NCBI GenBank assembly: GCA_014529385.2
Contig: CM043947.1
Coordinates: 130,773,891 to 130,837,890, forward strand
Origin: Adiantum capillus-veneris
Lineage: Eukaryota > Streptophyta > Polypodiopsida > Polypodiales > Pteridaceae
Direction: 5' to 3'
DNA length: 64,000 bases
Shown: positions 1 through 11,901 of the stretch, piece by piece
How the letters are laid out: each line of letters opens with the position of its first letter
Numbering within the stretch: position 1 is the stretch's first letter
Notes under the pieces: model-generated
What the model was told of the DNA's origin: nothing
What the model saw: the letters and a program-made list of their open reading frames with translations, nothing else
Database searches by the model: none
Position numbers and translations under genes: made by a program

Positions 1-812
1 GTGAGTGTGTTGTGTTCAACACTATCCCCGGTGTTTCTATTGAATGTTCAGGTTTTAATTCAATTTCTAGACTAACAGTTAGTCGTTTTGATCCATGTGT
101 TGGAGGGTTCCTTGGCATTGGTACTGGAAGTTCTACCTCCTCCACCTGCTTCCTTGAAGTTGGTTCTAGTAAGGTTTGTGCAGTTTGGATCATCTTTTGA
201 CACCTTTCTAGTCTTTGTTTTTCTAACTCAGCATAGGGATATGTCATCCATTTTTGTTCGTGAGTTTGGTCGATTTTATGCCTTGATTCATATGCTTTCA
301 AGAGTGCGTCAAGATGTTCATTTACTCTCTCTACTAGCACAAATTTTCGTGATCCCGCACTTTTGGATTTCACTTTCTTCTCAAGCTCTATGTATGTTGG
401 TGTTTGTGGGACGTGTGTCTAACCTCACTATCCTATCTTATTGAAAATTTAGTGAGAACCACGATTAAATTTCCAATCCATGGTACAAAGCTGACTCGAC
501 TATTGCATAGAGGCTACAAGAGGTTGTCAATCTCTCGAAAAACAACAAATAACTCGCATCTAACTCAAGCGACACTCAAGTGACTGAAGTCACCAAAAGC
601 CAATCACTCATCGGCAAACAAATCACATCCATTACAACACCAAATGACATCCAAACGTAATGAAACTTCTAGGACATGTTTATAAGACCTAAGCACACAT
701 GCCTATGGTCTCAAATCCCACTTTAGATCAAGTGCCAAAATTGTGATTATTAACATCAGTGGATTTTTGACCTAGTCGTTTTCGACTCAAAATGCACCTA
801 AATGCTTAGCAA
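1..812. other. No recognisable gene
   Basis: I see no known domain, repeat or element terminus here. The longest open frame (88-444, plus strand) encodes a hydrophobic, compositionally plain peptide with no motif and no close homologous copy elsewhere in the window, so I read it as chance. The stretch may be the sequence into which the adjoining LTR element inserted. Confidence 0.5.
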
Positions 813-1328
813 TGATGCCCCAATACCCCGCCTATGCTTAGTTTTTTATTTTAAAGTATAAATTCTTACTTATGATGAAATTAGGCTACGGGTCGGCGAC
901 GCCAAAAGCTACGAAATAATGTGATGTGTTTACGTCAATGCATACAGCTCTTACCTGCGATTGCAATGCAACAAACACGATTGCAATGTAACAACCGGAG
1001 AGGGAGTAGGAAGCGCAACAAGGAGAGAAGTGAGCGTCATTAGCTCACCCTATGTATTTCATTATCCAAAAACTTAATAATAACTTACAAAAATTGGCTT
1101 TTATACCTTAGCCAAGGGCTTTGGTGGTCAAAACTAATAATTTGGGAGCTCTAACTAAAGATAGATAATGACAAGTTGACACAATATGGAAGCTTTGTAG
1201 CTCCGGCTCAACTATTACAAGGTTTACCCAAACAATAAGAGTTAGAATATTCCCGATTTATTAAACATTTTAAGTTTTTTTACATGGGAGCTCCGAAAAA
1301 TGGTATCCATGTTAGCTTGCTGCTAACA
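813..1328 (-). mobile_element. Putative 3' LTR of an unassigned LTR retrotransposon
   Basis: Read on the minus strand the segment begins TGTTAGCAGC at 1328, directly after a purine-rich tract (AAGGAGGGGGGAA), and could end at GGGGCATCA (813). That gives about 516 bp with TG...CA ends. A TATA-like TATAAAAG lies at 1098-1105 on the same strand, about 220 bp inside, as expected for a U3 promoter. The left edge is inferred from the terminal dinucleotide only; no second LTR of this family is in the window, so target-site duplications cannot be tested. Confidence 0.5.
1098..1105 (-). promoter_or_regulatory. TATA-like box in the LTR
   Basis: TATAAAAG on the minus strand, about 225 bp after the proposed LTR start. 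Position and sequence fit a U3 promoter. There is no experimental support. Confidence 0.4.
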
Positions 1329-1341
1329 TTCCCCCCTCCTT
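1329..1341 (-). other. Polypurine tract
   Basis: On the minus strand AAGGAGGGGGGAA lies immediately before TGTTAGC. A purine run directly 5' of a TG is the classic plus-strand priming site of LTR retrotransposons and fixes the orientation of the neighbouring LTR. Confidence 0.6.
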
Positions 1342-2700
1342 GCCTGTGTCATCCCTTGACACAGCTTTATGGGCTGAAGTAGTCTTCAGGTTGACAACTG
1401 GCGATGCGGTATTTAAGCGCATTTAGGGCCTTTTGGTATCTGATCTTCTCTCTTTATCTGGACCTGCAAAAATTGCATTGTGACTCTGTTTTTCAGCTCC
1501 ACTGCTGAGTAGCCTACAAATCTTGATGTCAGGTTGTTGATCACTGGCCAAAATATCTTCGTTCACCAAGTGAAGAACCCTGTGTAGAACGCTTCCTCAA
1601 AGGCCAACATATTATGTGATAGTAAGAACGTGCACCGGGCGTAGAAGCCATAGAGGACTTTGTCGAAAGGTTGACCACTGAGATCGTAGCATAAACCTTT
1701 ATTACCCTCGAGGAATGACATCCAAGGGGCGCCTGCTTACTCTAGCTCATGGAAAACTTTGATGCAAGTGAGCAGCATTCAGCAAATTTTATAACATTGC
1801 ACATGATAGATCTGGAAGACTTTTGAAAAATGACATGGCGCCCGTTAGGTTTTTCACCATGTACTCTTCAGTCAGCGGTCCCTTTCTAGGAGCAGGTAAC
1901 CTTGGGTAGTTCAGCCAGGTTGGCCGCTTTTTTGTTGATGCCTCATGTGCTTGCCAGGTCCTTACTCGTGGTACAAGACAAAAAGTAGGATGCTTTTGTA
2001 GGGCTCTGCAGGTACTCTTGTGAACAGAATCAAATGCCTTGGATTCTTGCTCAACCAAATCAGCCTCCACTTTGGGTGGCCTTGATCTGCGCCTTCTTCT
2101 TGCATGTCTTTGAACAGCCTCTCTTTGACTTGGAGCAACTCCACTTTTATCAAAGGGTATGGCAGGAATCGCTGATGCCATTGCATATTGATTTGATTGG
2201 GAGTGAGTTGTGTAACATTGACAAAGTGAAGAACTCTCAACTCCCAATCCATTGCTGCCTTCCACTGCTCATCCACCTCTTGTGTAATCTTTTCTTTCAG
2301 TGCATCTTCCTCATCCTTTGACAGTTGAACCATTGGCATTGTATCCGTTTTTGTTATTTGTACTTGAAATTCTTCCTCACCACCTAGCTCTTCTGTTGGC
2401 TGTGTCTCCATCTCAGCGAAAGTAACTGAAGGGATCTCTATTTGTGGCTTTTCTGACGTTCCTGCTTCTTCTTGAGTTTTTGGCTGGCCATCTCTCAGGA
2501 GTTGGTTGACACTTTTAAGCTCAGCTATTTCTTTTAATAGCTCTTCTTCGTTGGACCCGCATTAAAGCCAGGTCTCTGCGCTGAGACTGCTCCAGTTTAA
2601 GCTCTAGCTCGAGGTCCTTGTTCTTTTTCTCTAATGCTTTGTAGACTTCGTCTGTTCCTTTGATCAAGGCTACTGCTGGATTTTCACGTATTTACCACAA
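1342..2700 (-). pseudogene. Unrecognised coiled-coil coding remnant next to the polypurine tract
   Basis: Reading leftwards from about 2700, an open frame rich in Glu, Lys and Leu (for example KALEKKNKDLELELKLEQ) looks like a coiled coil. One base shift near 2565 brings it into the frame that runs on through 2411-1962 (GGEEEFQVQ, then a basic stretch). Overlapping frames continue to 1789, and another readable stretch (LKNRVTMQFLQVQIKRE) lies near 1450-1510. At least three frameshifts and several stops separate these pieces, so it is a decayed gene. It lies just upstream of a polypurine tract and LTR, so it is the 3'-most coding part of that retrotransposon, where pol or an extra ORF would normally sit. 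It matches no gag, protease, RT, integrase or env domain that I recognise. Confidence 0.45.
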
Positions 2701-2789
2701 GAAAGTTTCCTAATCATTTATTCTCTATTCTGAGTATTGAAGGGAGGCGTTCACTACATCTAACTGTACTTGCATTTTCTGAACTGACA

Positions 2790-3840
<1,051 letters not shown>

Positions 3841-4096
3841 TGACCTCTCTCTTAAAATCATAGTCGTCCTCAACTATGAGGTAGAGAAGATAAACCTAGT
3901 CATTAGTCCGTTTGCTAGCGGGTAGATGATCCCTATTTTACCCTATGACATTGTTCCAGAATGGATGACAAACGCCATTTGGTTCTTGAGAGCCTTATCT
4001 ACCACAAGCATGTCTGTACATTAGTCCACATCAATCTTCCATAGTAGAGTGACAAACTCTACTTCGTGTTCGGGAGACATTATCTCCACAAACATG
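3841..4096 (-). mobile_element. Chromovirus 3' internal tail (minus orientation)
   Basis: This is the non-coding tail between the coding end and the LTR (tagged by TAGTCGTCC, ACTCTACTA and GACG...CTCC). It reads on the minus strand and abuts plus-strand integrase sequence at about 4097. The same tail recurs in plus orientation at about 5700-5952 and in minus orientation at 5962-6217, so 4097 is an inversion junction. Confidence 0.75.
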
Positions 4097-5580
4097 ATCA
4101 AGTGGCTGAAAGCACTCTCAAGACGACTGAGACTGAATGCGATATCAATAGCAACTCACATTCATTTGTCTTCTATGATAGAGGAGTACACTATCGATCC
4201 CGATTTTAGAGATGTGATTTCAGCCCTTGCACTAGGGAAGAAGGAAGAACCATTTACCCTACAAGATGGTTATCTTCTCGATGGCAATAGACTATGCGTT
4301 TCTAACTCACTACATGAGAAAGTAATGTATGAATCTCATGCTCCTTCTTATACGGGGCATAGAGGGATTGAGTCTACCCTAAAAGGGACAGAAACATATT
4401 TCTATTGGCCTGCCATGAAAGCAAACATACAAGATTATGTTTCAAAATGTGTGGTATGCCAAAACACAAAATTTAATAGAGGGAAGCAACCTAGATTGCT
4501 TCAACCTTTGCCAATCCCTAATTCACCATGGGAGAGCATATCCATGGATTTTATCTTTGGATTTCCTGAGTCTATCCGTGGGACACAGGAATATGGACGA
4601 TAGTAGATAGGTTTAGCAAACAAGCACATTTCATACCTGTCAAAAAGACTATCAAGGACCATCAAATGGCAACCCTTTTTATATCACAAATCTTCAAATA
4701 CCATGGCTTGCCATTGTCTATAGTGTCAGATAGAGATCCTAGAATGACCAGTAATTTTTGGAAGGGTCTCTTTGAGAATTTAGGTACAAGGCTAAACTTC
4801 TCTTTGGCCTATCATCCCCAAACGGATGGCCAAAGTGAAATATCTAACCCAACAATTCTTAATCTACTAAAAGCTTATGTCACGGAAGTAGATCAAAAGT
4901 TCCAATGGGAGAAGTACTTACCCTTAGTTAAGTATGCTTACAATAACACTGTACATACTTTCCACGGGGAAAGCACCTTTTGAGGTGATAGAGGGAAGAT
5001 CAAAAAGTCTCGTGCTACTCAAGGTACCTGGGAAGATCTTCACTGCAACTGAATATAGCCGAGACCTACAAGAATCTTTCCAAAAGATTAAGGATGCTAT
5101 ATCTATCTCTTAGTAAAGACACAAGGGTGCTGCTAATAAGCACAGAAGAGCCCTAGCCTTTAAACAAAAATGATTGGTTCTTGCTTAAGTTTTCCCAAGG
5201 CTCGATTAAGGCACACAACGGGCAAGAATCCTACATGACACCAAAAGTACTATTCCAAGTGAGCAAAAAGGTACTATGGTCCCTTTCATATTCTTAGGCC
5301 AATGAAACAGATGACCTATCAACTTAAGTTGCTCAACCATTGGCTCATACACAATGCTTTCTATGTGAGCCTACTAAAGCCTTACAGAGGAGAGCCACCT
5401 CAAGAAGCAATCATTGAAGACCCACCGGAGATCAAGGACCAAGGAGAGGATTTTTGCAACCCAAGTCTATTCTCCTACACAAAGACAAGGTATTACGAGT
5501 TAAAAATTATCCTTTTGAATATGCTAGATGGATGCAAGGCATACAATTAAAGGATAACCTAAACCTTGTCAATGCTTACA
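4097..5580 (+). pseudogene. Chromovirus integrase and C-terminal region, broken
   Basis: The frame 4049-4603 holds the end of RNase H, then the integrase zinc-binding part (HAPSYTGHRGIESTL, then CVVCQNTKF) and the start of the catalytic core (SMDFIFGFP). 4666-4983 continues the core (SDRDPRM, then HPQTDGQSE). 5030-5550 gives the C-terminal domain (YYG-PF-like, LLNHWLIHNAF) and acidic linker. Several frameshifts and a TAG near 5114 break it, and there is no gag, protease or RT on this strand. The related minus-strand copy at 8-14 kb shows what is lost. Its 3' half forms the left arm of the palindrome centred near 5957. Confidence 0.85.
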
Positions 5581-6992
5581 ATGATTCCCTAGAGTAGGCA
5601 AATGTAAATTTGTTTAGATGAACAAAGTTTTTGTCTTATATGACTCTCTTCTTCTTTATTGTGCACAAATGTTAATAAGTATGCATGCTTAGGATCATGT
5701 TTGTGGAGACGACGTCTCCCGAACACCAAGTAGAGTTTGTCACTCTACTATGAAAGATTGATACAAACTATTGTACAGGCATGCTTACGGCAGCTAAGGC
5801 TCTCAAGCACCAAATGGACTAGTCATCCATTCTAGAACGATGTCGTAGGGTAAAATAGGGATCCTCTACTCGCTAGCAAACACACTAATGACTAGGCTTT
5901 ATCTTCTCTACCTCATAGTTTAGGACGACAACGATTTCAAGAGAGAGGTAATTCACATGACATTACCTCTCTCTTAAAATCATAGTCGTCCTCGACTATG
6001 AGGTAGAGAAGATAAAGCCTAGTTATTAGTCTGTTTGCTAGCGGGTAGAGGATCCCTATTTTACCCTACGACATCGTTCTAGAATGGATGACTAGTCTAT
6101 TTGGTGCTTGAGAGCCTTAATTGCCGCAAGCATGTTTGTATATTAGTCCGTATCAATCTTCCATAGTAGAGTGACAAACGCTACTTAGTGTTCAAGAGAC
6201 GTCGTCTCCACAAACATGACCCTAAGCATGCATACTTATTAACATTTGTGCACAATAAAGAAAAAGAGAGTCTTATAACACAAAAACTTTTCTCATACAA
6301 ACATATTTACATTTGCTTACTCTAGGTAATCATTGTAAGCATTGACAACGTGTAGGTTATCCTTTAATTATGTTTTGCATCCATCTAGCATATTCAAAAG
6401 GATAATTTGTAAACTTGATAAGATATCATCGAATAGTCTTACTGCCTCGTAATACCTTGCCTTCGCGTTGAAGAATGGACTCGAGCTGCAGCACCTCTTC
6501 TTGGTCCTCGATCTCCGATGGGTCTTCAATGATTTCTTATTGAGGTGGCTCTCCTCTATAAGGCTTTAGTAGGCTCACGTGGAAAGCATTGTGTATGAGC
6601 CAATGGTTGGATAACTTAAGTTGATAGGTCATCTCATTCATTGGCCTAAGAATCTGAAAGGGACCATAGTACCTTTTTGCTAACTTGAAATAGTAGTTTT
6701 GGTGTCCTATAGGATTCTTGCTCGTTGCGTACCTTAATGGAGCCTTGGGAAACTTAAGCAAGACACAATCATTTTGTTTAAAGGCTAGGGCTCTTCTATG
6801 CTTATCAGGAGTAGCCTTTTGCCTTTGCTGAGAGATGGAAATAGCATCCTTAATCTTTTGGAAAGATCCTTGCAGGTCTCGTCTATATTCATCTACATCA
6901 AAGATCTTCCCATGTACCTTGAGTAGCAGGGGACATTTTTATCTTCCCTCTATCACCTCACAAGGTGCTTTCCCCGTGGAAGTATTAAGAAG
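4967..6992. repeat. Imperfect palindrome of about 2 kb made of two chromovirus 3' ends
   Basis: Left arm 4967-5952 and right arm 5962-6992 are reverse complements (for example GAGAGAGGTAAT / ATTACCTCTCTC at the centre, and TCCACGGGGAAAGCACC at 4968 against its complement near 6963-6980). Only about 9 bp separate the arms. Each arm carries the integrase C-terminus, chromodomain region and 3' tail, but no LTR lies between them. Scattered substitutions show the arms have diverged. Confidence 0.85.
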
Positions 6993-7765
6993 ATGGAGAA
7001 GAGGGTGACCTCTTTCTCACCTTTTTCTTCTCTTGTTTTCTCTCTTCCCTCTTTGAATTATGGTGTAGAGAGGTATGCGATGGTCTTATCCGTGTAGGGG
7101 GTGTTGGAGAGCGTTTTGCCCGCCGTCTTCGTGGAGCCATCTCCATCAAGGTGGCAGGAGACTCACTTCTTTCTCGTTCTTTTGGTGGGGGCTCTATCGT
7201 TGAAACTTGGATTCTCCTTTGGGAGGGATATGCCTCATCAAATAGTAAGTTTTTGGACGGATCCTCCTCTTCTTCCCTTATCGGAGAGAGTCCTCTTTTG
7301 GAAGTCTCCCACGAGCTTTACCATGGGTGCACAATTGCTATAGCACTTCACCTTGGCGGGATGGGTTGCCCAGGACTTGTTGAAGCCTAGAAACAAGATA
7401 TTTTACAAACATAGGGGCATCATTAGTTGCTCTTTCATTAGAAAAATCAAAGCTATCAACACTCATTTCAATCTCTTTTCCCTTGTCATCCATACTAGCA
7501 AATTTTAGGTGTAAATTTTTTACTCGTACTTTGGCACTTCAAGCCCTAGTTGCTACTCCTCTTTACCTTCAAAGATAAGCACTCAAGCATCTATACCCGT
7601 GGCTCAAATATTATTAGTTGCAAGGAATAGAAGAGAGGGTTTAACAGAGCCACGATAGCACCGGTTCATGTCAAGCTTCAAATAGCTCAATAATGGTTAA
7701 GCCATAGGCAAGCCCCATAGGATTCCATTATTAAGACCATAGCTCTAGACGATATCCCCGCCAAT
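5962..7765 (-). mobile_element. Internally deleted chromovirus copy
   Basis: From right to left it holds the 5' untranslated part and gag N-terminus (7765-6993, matching 14140-13330). Then, at about 6990, it jumps directly to the integrase C-terminus, chromodomain region and 3' tail (6985-5962). About 4 kb (rest of gag, protease, RT, RNase H, most of integrase) is missing compared with the 8-14 kb copy. The frame at 6761-6537 encodes integrase C-terminal sequence ([18 protein letters not shown]). It shares the LTR piece at 7767-8053 with the longer copy. Confidence 0.8.
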
Positions 7766-7766
7766 T

Positions 7767-8053
7767 TTTCTAAGCTAGACCATTGGACACAACCTTTGAT
7801 TTTTGGAACCTTAGCATTTTGGAAGTCTTAATGGGTTGAACCTTAGGGTCTTGAAGCCCATTGTTGCACATTGCTCTTTTGCAGATGGTCCCCCCTTTGG
7901 ATCCCTATTTTCCCTCCTTTGGATCCCTACTATGGCCGGTCTGCCATCTTAACCAATATTCTAGCTTTTTCTTCCCTGGCACTTCCCCATATTAAATGAT
8001 CAGTTTAACATGAGAAAATCATTTAGGAGAATTAGATATTAGTTATTATGACA
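7767..8053 (-). mobile_element. Chromovirus LTR fragment between two internal regions
   Basis: The first 287 bp of the LTR, starting TGTCATAATAAC at 8053 on the minus strand. After TTTTTCTAAGC-type sequence it jumps straight to the 5' untranslated region of the deleted copy, so the rest of this LTR is lost. It serves as 3' LTR of the long copy and as the only LTR piece of the deleted copy. Confidence 0.75.
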
Positions 8054-8399
8054 TTACCTCTCAACTGAAATCATAGTCATCCTCGACTATGGGATAGAGA
8101 AGATAAAGCCTATTCATTAGTCCTTTTTCTAGCGGGTAGAGGATCCCTATCTTACCCTAAGACATCCTTCCAGAATGGATGACTAATCCATTTGGCACTT
8201 GAGAGCCTAAGGCTGCCGTAATCATGTATGCACATTAGTCCTATCAATCTTCCATAGTAGAGTGACAAGCTCTACTTGGTGTTTGGGAGACGTCGTCTCC
8301 ACAAAATGATTCTAAGCATGCATACTAATTCACATTTGTGCACAATAAAGAAAAAGAGAGTCTTATAAGACAAAAACTTTGTTCATTTTATACATTTGT

Positions 8400-10060
8400 A
8401 CATTTGCTTAATCTAGGGAAGCATTGTAAGCATTGACAAGGTTTAGGCTATCCTTTAATTGTATGCCTTGCATCCATCTAGCATCTTCAAAAGGATAATT
8501 CTTAAACTTAATAAGATATCATTGGATAGCCTTACCGCCTCTTAATACCTTGTCTTCATGTTGAAGAATGGACTCAGGCGCAGCACCTCTTCTTGGTCCT
8601 CGATCTTTGGTGGGTCTTCAATAGTTGGTTCTTGAGGTGACTCTCCTTTGTAAGGCTTTAGTTAGGCTCACATGGAAAGCATTGTGTATGAGCCAATGGC
8701 TAGGAAACTTGAGTTGATAGGCCATCTCATTGATTGGTCTAAGAATCTGGAAGGGACCATAGTACCTTTTTGCTAATTTATCATAGTACTTTTGGTGTCC
8801 TGTAGGATTCTTCCCCGCCGTGTGCCTTAATTGAGCCTTGGGAAATTTAAGTAAGACCCAATCATTTTCTTTAAAGGCTTGGGCTCTTATGTGCTTATCA
8901 GCAACAACCTTTTGCCTTTTCTGTGAGATAGAGATAGCATCCTTAATCTTTTGGAAAGATTCTTGTAGGTCTTGGCTATACTCATCTGCAGCGAAGATCT
9001 TCTCATCTACTAACATAATATGGCAGAAGGGGGAGATCTTTACACATGTCGCAATCAGCGACCTCAAGGCTAAATTCCAAAACTAAAATAAGCCCCTTTG
9101 CATGCGATAAAGAGGGAGAGAGGGGGAGAGAGAGAGGCCGCCGGAGGCGGCCGGCCATACTATGTACCTTAAGTAGCAGGGGACTTTTAGATCTTCCCTC
9201 AATTACCTCAAAAGGTGCACTTCCCGTGGAAGGATGTACAGAGTTATTGTAGGCATACTCTACTAAGGGTAAGTACTTCTCCCATTGGGATGTTTGATCT
9301 ACTTCCGTTACATATGCTTTTAGTAGATCAACAATTGTTAGGTTAGCTATTTCACTTTGGCCATCCGTTTGCTTGTGATAGGCCAAAGAGAAGTTTAGCC
9401 TTGTCCCTAAATTCTCAAAGAGACCCTTCCAAAAATTACTAGCCATTCTAGGATCTCTATTCGACACTATGGACATCAGCAAGCCATGGTACTTGAAGAT
9501 TTGTGATATGAATAGGGTTGCCATTTGATGGGCTTTGATAGTCTTTTTGAAAGGTATAAAATGAGCTTGTTTTGCTGAACCTGTCTACTATCGTCCATAT
9601 TCCCGTATTCCCATGGATAGACTTAGGCAATCCAAATATAAAATCCATGGATATGCTCTCTCATGGTGAATTAGGGATTGGCAAAGGTTGAAGAAATCCA
9701 AGTTGCTTCCCTCTATCAAACTTTTGTCTTTTGGTATACCACATAGTTAGAAACATACTCTTGTATGTTTGCTTTCCCGATAGGCCAATAGAAATATGTT
9801 TCAATCCCTTTTAGGGAAGACTGAATCCCTCTATGCCCCAGCATAAGGAGGAGCATGAGATTCAGACATTACTTTCTCACATAGTGAGTTAGTAACGCAT
9901 AGTCTATTGCCATAGAGAAGATAACCATCTTGTAAAGTAAATGGTTCCTCTTTCTTTCCTAGTGCAAGGGCTGAAATCACATCTCTAGAATCGGAATCAA
10001 TAGCATAATCATCTATCATAGAGGATAGATCATTGCGAGTTGCTATGGAAACCGCGTTCA
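8400..10060 (-). pseudogene. Chromovirus integrase with chromodomain-like C-terminus
   Basis: Cleaves and joins DNA during insertion. The zinc-binding region is degraded (10060-9700). The catalytic core is read in 9648-9457 (MDFIFGLPKSIHG) and 9524-9170 (SNRDPRM, then HKQTDGQSE, where relatives have HPQTDGQSE). The C-terminal region (9002-8640) has [12 protein letters not shown]-like and YYGPFQIL motifs. It is followed near 8560-8440 by a chromodomain-like segment (DKVLRGG..., YLIKFKNYPFEDARWM in the sister copies). Breaks: several stops, a frameshift between 9524 and 9648, and the foreign segment 9003-9162. Confidence 0.85.
9003..9162. other. Insertion inside integrase
   Basis: Relatives read directly from the KSPLLLKV codons into GKIFA. 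Here about 155 extra bases intervene, including a purine-rich run and a GC-rich hairpin (GGCCGCCGGAGGCGGCC at 9137-9153). Its origin is unknown. Confidence 0.7.
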
Positions 10061-10730
10061 CTCTCGGCCGTCTTGAGAGTGCGGCTACTTGATTATGCTT
10101 GCCAGCAACGTGAGCAATATGAAAATGAAATTGCGAAAGGAAATTTGCCCACCTCATTTGTTTGTCAAAGAGCTTGGTCTGCATCATGAAGTACTTAAGA
10201 CTTTGGTGATCCATCTACTGAATGAAAGGAGTTCCCAATAAATAGTGCTTCCATGAGTCTAAGGCATGTAGAACTGCGATGAGTTCCTTTTCATATATGC
10301 CTAGAGCTTGCTCAACAGGATCGAGCCTTCAACTTTCATAGGCTATGGCGTGCCCTTCTTGGAGCAAAACAGCTCCAAGGCAATCACCACAAGCATCACA
10401 TTGGACCTCAAATGGCTTTGAGAGATCCGACAGTGTAAGCACAGGTTGAGAGATAAGCTTTTCTCTAAGCTTTTTGAAAGCATTGTTCTCCTTGGCAGAC
10501 CATGTATAACTAACGTTTTTCTTTGTTAGGTCATGTAATGGTCTTGTTATTATTGAGAACTTTTCTATGAAGCGTCTATAGTATGCACACATACCTATAA
10601 AGCTTCTTAGTTCATGAAGATTCCTTGGTTTAGGCCATCCTTTTATTACCTCTAATTTCAATGGATCCATTTGGATGCCATCTTGAGAGATAATGTGACC
10701 TAAATACTGAATCTCTTGCAAGAAAAATTT
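10061..10730 (-). pseudogene. Chromovirus RNase H
   Basis: Degrades the RNA strand of the replication hybrid. The frame 10721-10329 contains the RT connection (YLGHIISQDGIQMDPLK, GMCAYYRRFI) and the first RNase H strand (FEVQCDACGDCLGAVLLQ). 10214-10090 gives the last part (DHQSLKYF, FHIAHVAGKHNQVAALSRR). In the first catalytic segment relatives usually have a D-A-S pattern; here it is DACG. A stop at about 10200 and a shift near 10327 break the frame. Confidence 0.85.
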
Positions 10731-11340
10731 ACTTTTCTTTCGATTAACATAAAGTTTATTCTCTCTTAAGACTTGAAATATTACCTAGAGGTGTTGCTTG
10801 TGTTCATCTAGTGAATTAGAGTAGATGATAATATCATCAAAGAACACTCTAGTAAAGGTTTGGTGAGGCCTGAATAGCTTCTCCATCAAGCGGTTAAATG
10901 TGGCTGGTGCATTGGTCAAGCCAAAAGGCATGACAATGTATTTGTAAAGACCAAACGTAGTGCAAAATGCGGTCTTTACAATATCTTGATCAACTATCCT
11001 TGTTTGATGGTAGCCACTTTTTAGGTCAATCCTACTGAAGTAGGTGGACCCTTGTAGCTTATGAGATAGGTCTTCTACCCATGGAATGGGAAACCTATTC
11101 TTGATAGTGATCCTATTTAGTGCTCTATAATCGACACACATACGATATGTGCCGTCTTTCTTTTGCACTAATAACACGGGTAAGCAAAATGGAGATGAGC
11201 TAGGCCTAACCATGCCCTTTTCAACTAACTCATGCACTTGCCGCATAATCTCCTCTTGTTGAGCTTGAGAAACTCTATAAGGAGGTTTATTAGGCGGTGA
11301 ATTTCCTAGAAGAAATTTAATTGCATGGTCATCATTGCCT
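10731..11340 (-). pseudogene. Chromovirus reverse transcriptase
   Basis: Frame 11246-10785 holds the fingers and palm: MVRPSSSPFCLPVLLVQKK, then RMCVDYRALNRITIKN, then FSRIDLKSGYHQTRI, then MPFGLTNAPATFNRLM. The catalytic box is FFDDIIIYS at 10833-10844, the F-x-DD form of the Y/F-x-DD signature. A TAG near 10783 interrupts the join to the connection domain. The core motifs are otherwise well kept, so decay is moderate. Confidence 0.9.
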
Positions 11341-11442
11341 CGTTTAGGACGTAGTTCACAAGGGATGTTGTCAATAAATCTTGAAACCCCTTGAGAAAAT
11401 TGGATAACTCTAATTCCTTGTGATTGTTTATATTTTCTTTTG

Positions 11443-11900
11443 CTAAAGCATTAGGTTCATTTGAGAATCTTTAACAAAAATCATGTACACGGAAATAGAG
11501 CTCTTTATTGACTTATTGAAAGCTTGCCTATGTACAATGGGTATGGTGTTACCCATCTCTTTGGCATCTATGTACACATCTTTTTCCTTGTACCTAAAGT
11601 AGATTTTCCTTTCACGTAATTTAACATTGGCAACCATGCGATCAAACCATGATGCCCCTAGGATTACATCCTCGTGCTTGAGAGGAGAGATAAAGAAGTC
11701 CTCTCTGTCCACATAGCTTTGGACATGGAGCCTCAATTTCCCGATTAAGGGAATGACTGAAGCTTCTTGCGCACCATCTGCGGGTAGGACATCTCCCATC
11801 TCATAGGCTTGTATGCCTAGCTTGGTGGTCAACTCTGTGGATATGAAACTGTGAGTAGAACCAGGGTCAAAGAGAATAAAAGCATCATGTTCTCTTACCT
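11443..11900 (-). pseudogene. Chromovirus aspartic protease
   Basis: Cuts the polyprotein. The active-site segment near 11880-11850 reads LFDPGSTHSFIS, the D-P-G-S/T variant seen in many plant gypsy elements in place of D-S/T-G. The frame 11832-11443 continues with the flap and second half (VILGASWFDRM, then KIYFRYKEKDVYI). It ends in stops before RT, and a frameshift lies at the gag-protease boundary. Confidence 0.8.
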
Positions 11901-11901
11901 T

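Noticed and set aside
7101-7390. Two plus-strand frames of about 80 codons
   Set aside because: They run antisense to the gag N-terminus and leader of the deleted chromovirus copy.
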